The translations under genes and the position numbers were made by a program. This document shows, in pieces, positions 14,353 through 21,169 of a stretch of DNA of 25,089 nucleotides. The notes under the pieces were generated by a model that was not told the DNA's origin, searched no databases, and was given only the letters and a program-made list of their open reading frames with translations. The DNA comes from a virus. The DNA lies in IMG/VR virus record IMGVR_UViG_3300042946_001446, positions 1 to 25,089 of that record, one strand, 5' to 3'. The stretch's first letter is position 1. Each line of letters starts with the position of its first letter.

Positions 14353-14864
14353 GCAGGCCCCTCCACAACCCCGCCGCCCGCGCCGAGGCCTCGACCGGCC
14401 CGCAGCTCACCATCGTGGATGTTTCCACCGCGGCCGGCGGTCGCTCGGGCTTCGACGGCCGCTGGCTGCGCGTCCAGGGCCCACACCTCCGCGCCGTCCG
14501 CAGCCGGCACGCCCGCAACCGCACCGGCTGCCCGGGCGTCAGCTTCAGCGTCGAGCGCCGTGGCCGGAAGACCTACCAGTTCTTCTACGTCAACCTCGGC
14601 CGGCGCAACCGCCGCTTCAACATCACCACCCTCGGCCGCGAGGAAGCCTGGCGCCGCGCCATCAAACTCCGCGCCGAGCACGAGGCCCGCGTCGAGGAGA
14701 TCAACCACGGCATTTTGCTCGCGCGCAAAAACGCCGCAGGCGCGGCCCTCAGCGGATCGGAGGAGCGGAGGGGCGGGGCGCTCGCCCCGACGCCTCGTAG
14801 GGGTCGGCGAACGTCGGCGAGAGGCCTTCTCGTCGATGCGATCCCAAAACCAGACCCCTCCTGA
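14349..14864 (+). CDS. AP2-like DNA-binding protein with repeat-derived C-terminus
   Basis: This is a 171-residue protein. Residues about 60-115 (GVSFSVERRGRKTYQFFYVN, RRFNITTLGREEAWRRAIKL) have the three-strand-plus-helix pattern of AP2/ERF-type DNA-binding domains seen in phage proteins. After ARKNAAGAALSG the chain changes character to GSEERRGGALAPTPRRGRRT...VDAIPKPDPS. This tail is encoded by nested inverted repeats (14759-14860) and probably is not part of the original protein. ATG overlaps the B stop. A regulatory or accessory role in transposition is inferred from position. Confidence 0.7.
   Translation: MSRPLHNPAARAEASTGPQLTIVDVSTAAGGRSGFDGRWLRVQGPHLRAVRSRHARNRTGCPGVSFSVERRGRKTYQFFYVNLGRRNRRFNITTLGREEAWRRAIKLRAEHEARVEEINHGILLARKNAAGAALSGSEERRGGALAPTPRRGRRTSARGLLVDAIPKPDPS
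14759..14860. repeat. Nested inverted/direct repeats at the 3' end of the AP2-like gene
   Basis: GGGGC-gctc-GCCCC forms a compact hairpin at 14775-14788. GTCGGCGA occurs twice in tandem (from 14803 and 14813). AGGGGTC (14799-14805) is inverted as GACCCCT (14853-14859). Together they look like an intergenic REP-type element that became the gene's tail. T5 at 14871-14875 follows, so termination is possible though the geometry is poor. Confidence 0.5.
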
Positions 14865-14927
14865 CCCGACTTTTTCGCATTCAACCCTTCCCACCTTCCC
14901 ACAACCACACACCACACCACACACACC

Positions 14928-15212
14928 ATGACCACCAAGAAAGCAGCACCCACGCCCACCACTGCCACCCCGAACATGCGTCGGGAGTGGCAGGCCGAAC
15001 TCCGCGACATCCGCCGCCAGCAGAAGGCGATCGAGCGGAACCACAAGCGGCTCGTCCGCGCCACCACCCGCGGCATCACCGCCGCCCGCCGCGCCGTCGA
15101 ACTCTTCGAGCGCCGCACGCGCCGCGTCGAGGCCGCCATGGTCCGCCGCCAGATGAAGGACCTCCGCGTCCTCACCCAGCGCGCCCAGATCCTGGAAGGG
15201 AGGCTCGGTTGA
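14928..15212 (+). CDS. Basic coiled-coil small protein
   Basis: After a Thr/Pro/Lys-rich start, this 94-residue protein is a continuous highly basic helix (MRREWQAELRDIRRQQKAIE, KRLVRATTRGITAARRAVEL, MVRRQMKDLRVLTQRAQILE). It probably binds nucleic acid or a coiled-coil partner; no family is recognised. The start lacks a Shine-Dalgarno site and is preceded by the CA-rich leader ending ACACACCATG. The stop overlaps the next start (TGATG). Confidence 0.65.
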   Translation: MTTKKAAPTPTTATPNMRREWQAELRDIRRQQKAIERNHKRLVRATTRGITAARRAVELFERRTRRVEAAMVRRQMKDLRVLTQRAQILEGRLG

Positions 15213-15733
15213 TGAACGCCGTCCTCGATTCTGTAGCGGCGGTGTCCACACCGCCGTCCGCTGCCGCCGTGCGCAAGGCCGTGGACCGCGGCCTCGAGAT
15301 CCGCGCCCAGATCGAGGCCCTTGAGGCCGAGATGGGCGAGATCGAGTCCACCCTGCGCGCCGCCGGCCTGGCCGGCGAGCAGGTGGAACTCAACGACACC
15401 GAGCGCGACGGCCGCCAGTTCCTCGCCGGCGGCACCGTCCACATCGTGCCGGTCGTCTTCACCAGCGACCTGGTCGCGCAGTCGTTCCAGGACGGCAGCG
15501 CCGTCCACCTGCGCGCCCAGGACGCCGCCGCGGGACTCCTCACCGAGTTCTACCGGCCCGTCACCACGTGGAAGATGCTCGCCCGCACGGGCAAGGCCTT
15601 CCGTCGCGACGCGGCCGCGCTGCTCTCGGAGAAGGCCCCCGCCTTCGTCAGCGCCTGCCTGCAGCGGGACAAGAACGGCATCCCCAAGAGCCAGATCAAG
15701 GTCGAGTGGGACCGCGCGGAGGCGCGCAACTGA
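15212..15733 (+). CDS. Hypothetical early protein with N-terminal coiled coil
   Basis: This is a 173-residue protein. Residues about 20-55 (VRKAVDRGLEIRAQIEALEA, EMGEIESTLRAAG) form a coiled coil. They are followed by GRQFLAGGTVHIVPVVFTSD and a helical end with FYRPVTTWKMLARTGKAFRR, AALLSEKAPAFVSAC and a short strand SQIKVEW. The order (coiled coil, small beta, helices) is one I associate with unnamed proteins in phages of this phylum; position after A and B recalls Mu gam, but I see no Gam signature. Residues 7-19 come from a palindrome (15237-15256). Confidence 0.65.
   Translation: MNAVLDSVAAVSTPPSAAAVRKAVDRGLEIRAQIEALEAEMGEIESTLRAAGLAGEQVELNDTERDGRQFLAGGTVHIVPVVFTSDLVAQSFQDGSAVHLRAQDAAAGLLTEFYRPVTTWKMLARTGKAFRRDAAALLSEKAPAFVSACLQRDKNGIPKSQIKVEWDRAEARN
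15237..15256. repeat. Perfect 20-bp palindrome in the 5' end of a coding sequence
   Basis: CGGCGGTGT-CC-ACACCGCCG is perfectly inverted with a two-base centre. It sits within CTGTAG...GTCCGCT near the start of the 15212 gene. It resembles small dispersed palindromes of the host type and, like those at 11451 and 14759, lies at a gene end. Confidence 0.5.
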
Positions 15734-15735
15734 CC

Positions 15736-15852
15736 ATGGACCCGATCGCCGCTCTCCAACTCGCCGCCGACGTGCTGGCGTGGCCGCTCCTGGCGGCCGC
15801 GCTCGGCGCGGTGGTGGTCCTCCTGCGCGACCTCCTCACCTCCCTGCGATGA
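15736..15852 (+). CDS. Very small single-pass membrane protein
   Basis: Only 38 residues: MDPIAALQLAADVLAWPLLA, then AALGAVVVLLRDLLTSLR. One transmembrane helix with a basic end on the C-terminal side. The ATG follows two bases after the previous stop and its own stop overlaps the next ATG (ATGA), which supports reality. Role unknown; a regulator of a membrane function or a second holin-like element is possible. Confidence 0.6.
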   Translation: MDPIAALQLAADVLAWPLLAAALGAVVVLLRDLLTSLR

Positions 15853-16052
15853 AAACCCTCACCGAGACCGAGGCCCGCCGCGCCCACCTGATCCCGCTCA
15901 CCACCGGCTACCGGCCGGAGGAGAGCGGCATGCTCGAGAACGTCATCGGCGACATGCGCAGGGGCAACCGGCCCTTCGCCCTCGTCCCCGACCCCGAAGG
16001 CCACCCCGAAGTCTGGGTGGAACCCATCCCCGGGTTCTCCGCCGCCGACTGA
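15849..16052 (+). CDS. Small hypothetical protein
   Basis: A 67-residue acidic/polar protein (KTLTETEARRAHLIPLTTGY, MLENVIGDMRRGNRPFALVP, GHPEVWVEPIPGF). No domain recognised. ATG is coupled to the membrane protein stop. It is followed by 22 bp and then a new cistron. Confidence 0.6.
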   Translation: MKTLTETEARRAHLIPLTTGYRPEESGMLENVIGDMRRGNRPFALVPDPEGHPEVWVEPIPGFSAAD

Positions 16053-16074
16053 CAACCGCTAACTGCCCACTCCC

Positions 16075-16521
16075 ATGACCCACGCACCCGATCTCGCCTG
16101 GCTTCCACTCTCCAAAGAGCAGCGGCAAGGCCTGGCACGCCTGGCGCGCCGCGCATGGGCGACGGTCGGGGGCGACCAGCCCTTCGACGCCTGGCGGCAC
16201 GAACAATGCCGCCGGGCGTGCGGGCGCCGGATCTCCGAGGCCTCCCAGCCCGACTTCCTGCCCCTGCGGGCACACTTTCTCAACCTCGCCGGCGATCCCG
16301 TCGCCGCCCTGCAAGATTTGATGCGCGCCGAGACCGAGCCGCGCCGCATGGCCATGCACAAGCTCCGCCGCGACTGCGCCGACCGCGGCCTCTCCCTCGA
16401 CTACCCCGCCGCCATCTGCCGCCGCCAATACCGCTGCGCCCTCGAGGACGCCTCCCCGACGCAGCTCTGGCAGCTCGTCTTCACCATCCGCAACCGCCGC
16501 CCAACCCGCCGCGCCGCATGA
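16075..16521 (+). CDS. Hypothetical protein at the Mu gp16/GemA position
   Basis: A 148-residue, Arg- and Cys-containing helical protein: LAWLPLSKEQRQGLARLARR, FDAWRHEQCRRACGRRISEA, FLNLAGDPVAALQDLMRAET and a C-terminal LWQLVFTIRNRRPTRRA. The position in the late part of the early operon and the 'LW.L...I..R' ending recall GemA-type regulators of Mu-like phages (DUF1018), but the core motif is not convincing and I leave it unnamed. A CA/CT-rich leader without SD precedes it. The end overlaps the next gene by ATGA. Confidence 0.62.
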   Translation: MTHAPDLAWLPLSKEQRQGLARLARRAWATVGGDQPFDAWRHEQCRRACGRRISEASQPDFLPLRAHFLNLAGDPVAALQDLMRAETEPRRMAMHKLRRDCADRGLSLDYPAAICRRQYRCALEDASPTQLWQLVFTIRNRRPTRRAA

Positions 16522-16832
16522 AAGCCATCGACTACCGCAACACCACCTGGGACGAGATCCAAGGCCGCCTGAAAGGCGAGCGCAACGCCGTCTATCACGG
16601 CCTGCGCGCCCACGGCCCCTGCACCACGCGCCAACTCGCCGAGGCCCTCGGCCGCGACATCCTCACCGTCCGGCCGCGCGTCACCGAGCTGCTCCAGCTC
16701 GGCTTCGCCGAAGTCGGCGACGAGCCCGGCCACGAGGGCATCTACCGCGCCGTCCCCCTCTGGCAGGCCATGCACCGCTTCACCGAGCGCGTCCGCCGCG
16801 AGACCGCGCCGCAACTCGAACTCTTCCAATGA
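16518..16832 (+). CDS. Winged-helix DNA-binding protein
   Basis: This 104-residue protein has a clear winged helix-turn-helix at about residues 22-72: AVYHGLRAHGPCTTRQLAEA, GRDILTVRPRVTELLQLGFA and a wing ending EGIYRAVPLW. The C-terminus is a short helix ending QLELFQ. It is a candidate transcription regulator for the switch from early to late genes, since no Mor/C-type activator is seen. It is coupled on both sides by ATGA overlaps. Confidence 0.68.
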   Translation: MKAIDYRNTTWDEIQGRLKGERNAVYHGLRAHGPCTTRQLAEALGRDILTVRPRVTELLQLGFAEVGDEPGHEGIYRAVPLWQAMHRFTERVRRETAPQLELFQ

Positions 16833-17281
16833 ACACCACGACAAAGAGCAAACCACCGCAGGGCGCGCCCGATGGGCAGCGCATCCCCGTCCACATCCAC
16901 CCCACCGGCGACGTCCTCGAGGTCGCGCCGGGCGAGCGCTACGCCGACCTCCCGGCCACGCACGTGCCGCGCGCCGGCATCGTGCGCTGGACGCCCGAGG
17001 GCGACGGCACCTACCGCCCGCGCCTCCAGGTCCTCGAGATCTGGGTCCGTGTCACCCACGCCCACGAGTATGGCGTGACCATCCCGCGCGACACCCTCGT
17101 GCGCCTGGGCAACGCCGGCTTCATCGAGCTGGCCCAGCCCAGCCCGAACCACGTCGCCGTCAACCTCGACTCCCTGCTCGCCCACATCGAGCGCTGCAAA
17201 GATCCCGAGTTCTGGAACCAGGAGCGCCGCCAGCGCTACCGCGAGGCCCTCTGGAACTGGAGCGACAAGGAGGGCAAATGA
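16829..17281 (+). CDS. Helix-turn-helix protein of excisionase-like type
   Basis: A 150-residue protein. The segment VTIPRDTLVRLGNAGFIELA (about 87-106), followed by QPSPNHVAVNLDSLLAHIER, matches 'recognition helix, then AGFI, then strand' of small winged-helix DNA-binding proteins in phages. The N-terminal part (HIHPTGDVLEVAPGERYADL; RLQVLEIWVRVTHAHEYG) looks beta-rich. The end (PEFWNQERRQRYREALWNW) is an amphipathic helix. It may work with the preceding winged-helix protein. Confidence 0.65.
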   Translation: MNTTTKSKPPQGAPDGQRIPVHIHPTGDVLEVAPGERYADLPATHVPRAGIVRWTPEGDGTYRPRLQVLEIWVRVTHAHEYGVTIPRDTLVRLGNAGFIELAQPSPNHVAVNLDSLLAHIERCKDPEFWNQERRQRYREALWNWSDKEGK

Positions 17282-17428
17282 GCTACGGCCCCTACACCCG
17301 AACCCCCACCGCCGCCATCATGGCGGGTGGTATCACAACTACAACACTAAGGACTTTGCGTGGGCGCTGGAATGCTGGAAGAGGGAGTGCGCGCATAAGT
17401 GGCCTAACAAAGAGGTCAGCCATGAGTG
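17278..17428 (+). pseudogene. Frameshifted small ORF (about 50 residues if restored)
   Basis: ATG at 17278 is coupled to the preceding stop (ATGA) and begins MSYGPYTRTP. From about 17305 the sensible reading is in the -1 frame: HRRHHGGWYHNYNTKDFAWA, LECWKRECAHKWPNKEVSHE, stop at 17426-17428, which overlaps the ATG of the Lar-like gene. One extra C in the C5 run at 17303-17307 would join both parts. The uninterrupted frame gives a low-quality Thr/Arg-rich stretch fused to the next gene. It is either a recent frameshift, a base-calling error or a slippage site. Confidence 0.5.
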
Positions 17429-17739
17429 ACGAAGGAACGGAATTGGCTGCACCGTCTGGTTCGGCCCTTCCGGTTGACGACATCATACTGACAGAACCGG
17501 ATATTAATCTATGCCTCGGCTCGCAGGAGTTGCTGCGCTGCCCGTTCTGCGGAAGTGACGCTATGAGCCACGGTGAGAAAACGCCAAATGGCACGGCGAT
17601 CTGTTGGAAGATAACGTGCCTCAGCCTTGAGCGAGGAATACCGAACTGCACCGCCTCTGTGTGGGAAACCAACCGCGATCAGGCTAAGGCGCGGGCTGGC
17701 GCTGTCAGGAAATGGAATCGTAGGCCGAACGTCGTATGA
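17422..17739 (+). CDS. Lar-like zinc-ribbon protein (restriction alleviation type)
   Basis: A 105-residue protein. ELLRCPFCGSDAM, then ICWKITC, and the closing AVRKWNRRPN give the Lar pattern (CPFCG, a Cys pair, and A..xWNRR at the end). In Rac prophage, Lar counters type I restriction. The start at 17422 is preferred over the in-frame ATG 17278 because the region between reads better in another frame; AGAGG is found ten bases upstream. The base composition is noticeably less GC-rich than neighbours, suggesting separate acquisition. Confidence 0.7.
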   Translation: MSDEGTELAAPSGSALPVDDIILTEPDINLCLGSQELLRCPFCGSDAMSHGEKTPNGTAICWKITCLSLERGIPNCTASVWETNRDQAKARAGAVRKWNRRPNVV

Positions 17740-18098
17740 ACGCGGAATTGGCATGGACACTCGGGTTGCTGCTCGGGCTCGCGGGAGGATATGCCGCGTG
17801 CCGCCTCAACTCTGTCACGTTCAAAGAATACGACAGGGCGATAAACGGGTGGAGAAATCTGCACAACCAGGCGCTCCAGGACCTCTTCAAAGCGTGGTCT
17901 ATCGCCGAGAGGGCGGAAGAATCGGCGCGATGGCTGCAGACGCCCGCAGAAGTCGCAAGCAATGTGGCGGCCAGGCAACTCCGCTGCCGTGTCTGCGGGG
18001 CTGACCGATTCGTGGCAAACTTCAAGTTCGGCTCGCATGCGCCCGCCGCGCAGGCCGAGGTGACGCCGCCGGCCGCGCTCTCTACCACTGAAAACTGA
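17736..18098 (+). CDS. Membrane-anchored small protein
   Basis: A 120-residue protein with an N-terminal transmembrane helix (LAWTLGLLLGLAGGYAACRL), a helical middle (FKEYDRAINGWRNLHNQALQ, LFKAWSIAERAEESARWLQ) and a CRVCG pair near residue 85 before a Pro/Ala-rich tail. The start overlaps the Lar-like stop (ATGA). It is part of the same less GC-rich insert. Function unknown. Confidence 0.65.
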   Translation: MNAELAWTLGLLLGLAGGYAACRLNSVTFKEYDRAINGWRNLHNQALQDLFKAWSIAERAEESARWLQTPAEVASNVAARQLRCRVCGADRFVANFKFGSHAPAAQAEVTPPAALSTTEN

Positions 18099-18118
18099 AT
18101 CACTGGCAACTGCCCACC

Positions 18119-19171
18119 ATGATGCTCCTCAAACCCGTGCCGCAGAAAGAGGCCGCCGACTTCATCAAGTCGAAGCCGGCCGTCACGCGCGCGGTGTTCG
18201 ATGAGCTGCTCCCGGAGCTGAAGGCCCGTGCGTTCACGGTCTCGGGCATCGAGTCCGCGAACGTCTTGCAGGACCTCCGCGACCGCATCGCGGATCTGCC
18301 GCTGGGGGGTGATTGGGACAAGATCAAGGCCGACCTGGTCGAGCAGATCAGCCCGTTCCTGGCATCCGGCGGCGACGATGAGGAGGCCCAGAAGAAGACT
18401 GCGGCCAAGGCCACCCGCCGCGCCGAACTGCTCCTGCGCCTCCACGGGTTCCAGGCCTACGCGGCCTCGGCCTATCGGGTGATGGACCGGCAGCGCGACG
18501 TTTTCCCCTTCTGGATGTATCGCTCGATGGGCGACGGGAAGGTGCGGGATTCGCACGCGGCCCTCAACGGCAAGATCCTGCCGAGCACCAGCCCATTCTG
18601 GCAGAAGCACTATCCGCCCTGGGAGTGGGCCTGCCGGTGCCAGGTGGTGCCGATGATGCAGGGCGATGTGGACGAGATCCGCGAGGCGGAGAAGGACCGC
18701 CCGCTCGAGGAGCGCCGCGTCCTCGAGGGCGCCGCCCTGGAATCGGTCGAGCAGCGCGGCTCGCTCGTGGCCGGCCCGAACAAGGTTTTCGATCTGCGCA
18801 CGCCGAGCGAGAAGGGCCAGCCGGGCGGCTTCGAGTGGAGCCCCGGCGACCTCACGCTCACGCCGGACCAGCTCCGCGACCGCTACTCGCCCGAGGTGTG
18901 GACGAAGTTCGAGACCTGGGCGAAGGCCGCGCGGATCTCGAAGAACCTCACGGTCTGGCAGTGGATGAACCGCTCGACGCCCGCGCCGAAGGACGAGATC
19001 CCGGCCAGCCTCGCCGCCATGACGAAGGTCAAGGACCTCGATGCCTCACGGGACTCCCGGATCTGGAAACTGGCCAAGGAGAAGGTCTTGATGCCCGGGG
19101 CTTCGTGGTCGTTTGGGATCTTGCTCGAATACCTCAAGGCCGAGGCCAAGCGCACTCTGGGTCTGCCCTGA
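18119..19171 (+). CDS. Mu F-type minor head protein (MuF domain)
   Basis: A 350-residue protein that opens the head module. The MuF/SPP1 gp7 domain is clear around residues 128-180: FPFWMYRSMGDGKVRDSHAA, LNGKILPSTSPFW, then YPPWEWACRCQVVPM, with the H and CxC typical of the family. These proteins sit near the portal and are packaged with the DNA. The C-terminal half (LTLTPDQLRDRYSPEVWTKF; LTVWQWMNRST) is less known. In Mu the portal gene comes directly before F; here it is on the opposite arm. ATG 18122 is an alternative start. Confidence 0.9.
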   Translation: MMLLKPVPQKEAADFIKSKPAVTRAVFDELLPELKARAFTVSGIESANVLQDLRDRIADLPLGGDWDKIKADLVEQISPFLASGGDDEEAQKKTAAKATRRAELLLRLHGFQAYAASAYRVMDRQRDVFPFWMYRSMGDGKVRDSHAALNGKILPSTSPFWQKHYPPWEWACRCQVVPMMQGDVDEIREAEKDRPLEERRVLEGAALESVEQRGSLVAGPNKVFDLRTPSEKGQPGGFEWSPGDLTLTPDQLRDRYSPEVWTKFETWAKAARISKNLTVWQWMNRSTPAPKDEIPASLAAMTKVKDLDASRDSRIWKLAKEKVLMPGASWSFGILLEYLKAEAKRTLGLP

Positions 19172-19620
19172 TGCAAGCCACTCTCAAACTCACCAAGGAC
19201 ACGGTCTCGCGGGATCTGCTGAAGAAGCTGAAGGCCGCCGCGGACCCGAAGCCGGCGCTCGAGGCCGCGGGCCTGGTCATCGTCCAGCGGGCCGTGCGGG
19301 CTTTCGATGAGCCCGGCGTGCGTCCCGCGCCCTGGCAGGCGCTGGCGGCCTCAACGCTGGCCAGCAAGGCCAAGGCGGGCAAGAGCAACGCGATCTTGAA
19401 GCGCGACGGCGTCCTCTGGCGCTCGATCCGCATCACCAACCTGACCAAGTCGGGCGTGACCGTGGGCACCGATCGCTTCTACGCGCAGTTCCACCAGCTC
19501 GGCACCAAGCGCATGCCTGCGCGCCCGTTCTTCCCCTTCGACCGAAGCGGCAAGCTCGAAGCCACCGCGGCCGCGCGCGTGCAGTCGGCGATCCAGATCA
19601 AGCTCGGCGTGGACAAGTAA
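19171..19620 (+). CDS. Mu G-type virion morphogenesis protein, copy 2 (rightward arm)
   Basis: This 149-residue protein follows F by a TGATG overlap, the canonical F-G order. It shares PALEAAGL, RAFD-PG-RPAPWQALAASTLA, LTKS-VT-GTDR-YA-FHQ-GT and RMPARPFFP-DRSG with the leftward-arm copy (6990-7448); well over half of the aligned positions agree by eye. It is richer in GC than the other copy and carries AKAGKSNAILKRDG where that one has a longer insert. Role: head completion or head-tail joining. Confidence 0.88.
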   Translation: MQATLKLTKDTVSRDLLKKLKAAADPKPALEAAGLVIVQRAVRAFDEPGVRPAPWQALAASTLASKAKAGKSNAILKRDGVLWRSIRITNLTKSGVTVGTDRFYAQFHQLGTKRMPARPFFPFDRSGKLEATAAARVQSAIQIKLGVDK

Positions 19621-19662
19621 CTCGCCCTCCGCGCATCCGGCGCAGGGCGGTTAGAGGGCGAG
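19621..19662 (+). promoter_or_regulatory. Intergenic inverted repeat before the I protease gene
   Basis: CTCGCCCTC (19621-19629) is perfectly inverted as GAGGGCGAG (19654-19662). An alternative shorter pairing uses CGCCCT (19623-19628) with AGGGCG (19644-19649). The SD for the protease (AGAGG, 19666-19670) lies just beyond. No U-tract follows, so it may act as an RNA stability or attenuation element between G and I. Confidence 0.35.
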
Positions 19663-19675
19663 GGCAGAGGGCGGC

Positions 19676-20611
19676 ATGTTGGCCGCCATGAAATTGGACG
19701 GACTTCTCGCCTGCCAGGCCATCTCGAACGGTGCGCTGGCCGCGGAGTCTCTGCCCACCGAGGTCAAGCTGCTCGCCTGGGGCGACAACCCTTCTCTCAA
19801 AGGCAACATCCGCGTGGGCGCGAAAACGCTCGCCGCCCTCTCGGCCAATCAGGCCCGCCTCGGCTTCGACAAGGTCGGGCTCGACTACGAGCACCAGTCC
19901 GTGGATGGCCACAAGAACTTCAAGGCCGCCCCCCGCGAATATGCCGCCTACGGTGTGCCGGAGGTGCGCGAGGGTGACGGCCTCTACCTCACCGCGTTGA
20001 CCTGGACGCCGAGCGGTCAGGCAAACGCCAAGAACTACTGCGACCTCTCGCCCGTCGTCCTTCGCCAAGACGGCGAGGTCGTCTTCCTCCACAGCGTGGC
20101 CCTCTGCCCGCAGGGCGCCGTTGCCGGCCTCGAGTTCTTCTCGGCCGACGCGACCCTCGAGACCCTTTCGACCAAAGATCCCATGAACCCTGACCTCAAG
20201 AAACTGCTGTGCGCCCTCTTCGGGTGCGAAGACTCGGCCGATGAGGCCGCCATCCTCTCGGCCGGCCAGGCCTTCGCCGAGAAGATCACCAAGGCCGGCG
20301 ACAAGCCCGAGCAGACCGAGCTGACGGCCCTGGCCGCCACGGTCGCCGATCTGGCCCAGCGCCTGGACTCGCAAGAGCGCAGCCGCGTCCTCGAGGCCGC
20401 CCTCCACGAGGGCAAGCTCGTGCCCGCCAGCGCGAAGACCCTTCCGCTCGATCAGCTCACGGCCCTCGTCGCCGAGCTGCCCGCCGGCTTGGTGCCGCTC
20501 GCCCAGCGCACCCCGGAGAGCGTGCAAACCCTCTCGGCCCAATTGAGCGCCACCGACCTCGCGGTCGCCGCCCAGCTCGGCCTCAAGCCCGAAGAACTCA
20601 CCACCAAGTAA
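19676..20611 (+). CDS. Mu I-type prohead protease with scaffold C-terminus
   Basis: This 311-residue protein corresponds to Mu gpI, which cleaves scaffold and prepares the capsid. GFDKVGLDYEHQSVDGHKN (residues 63-81) matches the family's DYEHQ signature. TALTWTPSGQANAKNYCDLS with PVV (107-128) is the second conserved block. Residues from about 170 on are helical and charged (LAATVADLAQRLDSQERSRV), i.e. the scaffold part. As in Mu, where Z is an internal in-frame start, ATG 20183 (MNPDLKKLLC) could give a free 142-residue scaffold, though no strong SD is visible before it. AGAGG precedes ATG 19676. Confidence 0.88.
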   Translation: MLAAMKLDGLLACQAISNGALAAESLPTEVKLLAWGDNPSLKGNIRVGAKTLAALSANQARLGFDKVGLDYEHQSVDGHKNFKAAPREYAAYGVPEVREGDGLYLTALTWTPSGQANAKNYCDLSPVVLRQDGEVVFLHSVALCPQGAVAGLEFFSADATLETLSTKDPMNPDLKKLLCALFGCEDSADEAAILSAGQAFAEKITKAGDKPEQTELTALAATVADLAQRLDSQERSRVLEAALHEGKLVPASAKTLPLDQLTALVAELPAGLVPLAQRTPESVQTLSAQLSATDLAVAAQLGLKPEELTTK

Positions 20612-20629
20612 CCCACCAAATCCACCGCC

Positions 20630-21142
20630 ATGGCTGCTGCAACCGCTGAAATCAACACGCCGGAACGTCCCGGCACCACCACGAGCTACCCCGTCGCCGC
20701 GACGACCAAGATCTTCGCCGGCACGCTGGTCGCCCTCAACTCGTCCGGCCTCGCCGTTCCGGCCGCCGACACCGCAGGTCTCCGCGTCGTCGGCCGCGCC
20801 GAAGCCACCGTGCACAACACGGGCAGCGCCGGCGACCTCAACGTCGACGTCAAGGAGGGCGTGTTCCTCTACAACAACAGCGCCACCGACGCGGTGGACG
20901 CGAACGACCGCGGCAAGATCTGCTTCGTCGAGGACGACAACACCGTCGATGAGACCGGCGCCACGCACCGCGTGGTCGCGGGCCGCGTGGTCGATGTGAC
21001 CTCCGAGGGCGTGTGGGTCGATGTGCGGGCCGGCCAGGCCGCCCGCGTGCCCAGCGCCGACACCATCACCGGCGCCGCCGATCTGGCTGCGCTCAAGACC
21101 GCGCTCCTGGCGCTCCTCCAGGCCCACGGCATCGTCAAGTAA
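20630..21142 (+). CDS. Capsid decoration protein (DUF2190-like)
   Basis: A 170-residue, Ala/Val/Thr-rich beta protein between protease and major capsid. The PVAATTKIFAGTLVALNSSG ... GRAEATVHNTGSAGDLNVDV ... EGVFLYNNSATDAV pattern is that of DUF2190/head-decoration proteins that trim the capsid surface. A short C-terminal helix (DLAALKTALLALLQAHG) follows. A C/A-rich leader without SD precedes the start. Confidence 0.8.
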   Translation: MAAATAEINTPERPGTTTSYPVAATTKIFAGTLVALNSSGLAVPAADTAGLRVVGRAEATVHNTGSAGDLNVDVKEGVFLYNNSATDAVDANDRGKICFVEDDNTVDETGATHRVVAGRVVDVTSEGVWVDVRAGQAARVPSADTITGAADLAALKTALLALLQAHGIVK

Positions 21143-21169
21143 TCACCGAAACCTCACACACCACACACC

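Noticed and set aside
15212-15733. Annotation as Mu Gam (host-nuclease inhibitor)
   Set aside because: Position after A and B and the coiled coil fit, but the Gam signature is missing and the C-terminal part is different.
16075-16521. Annotation as GemA/DUF1018
   Set aside because: Position and the LWQLVF ending are suggestive, but the conserved core of the family is not visible.
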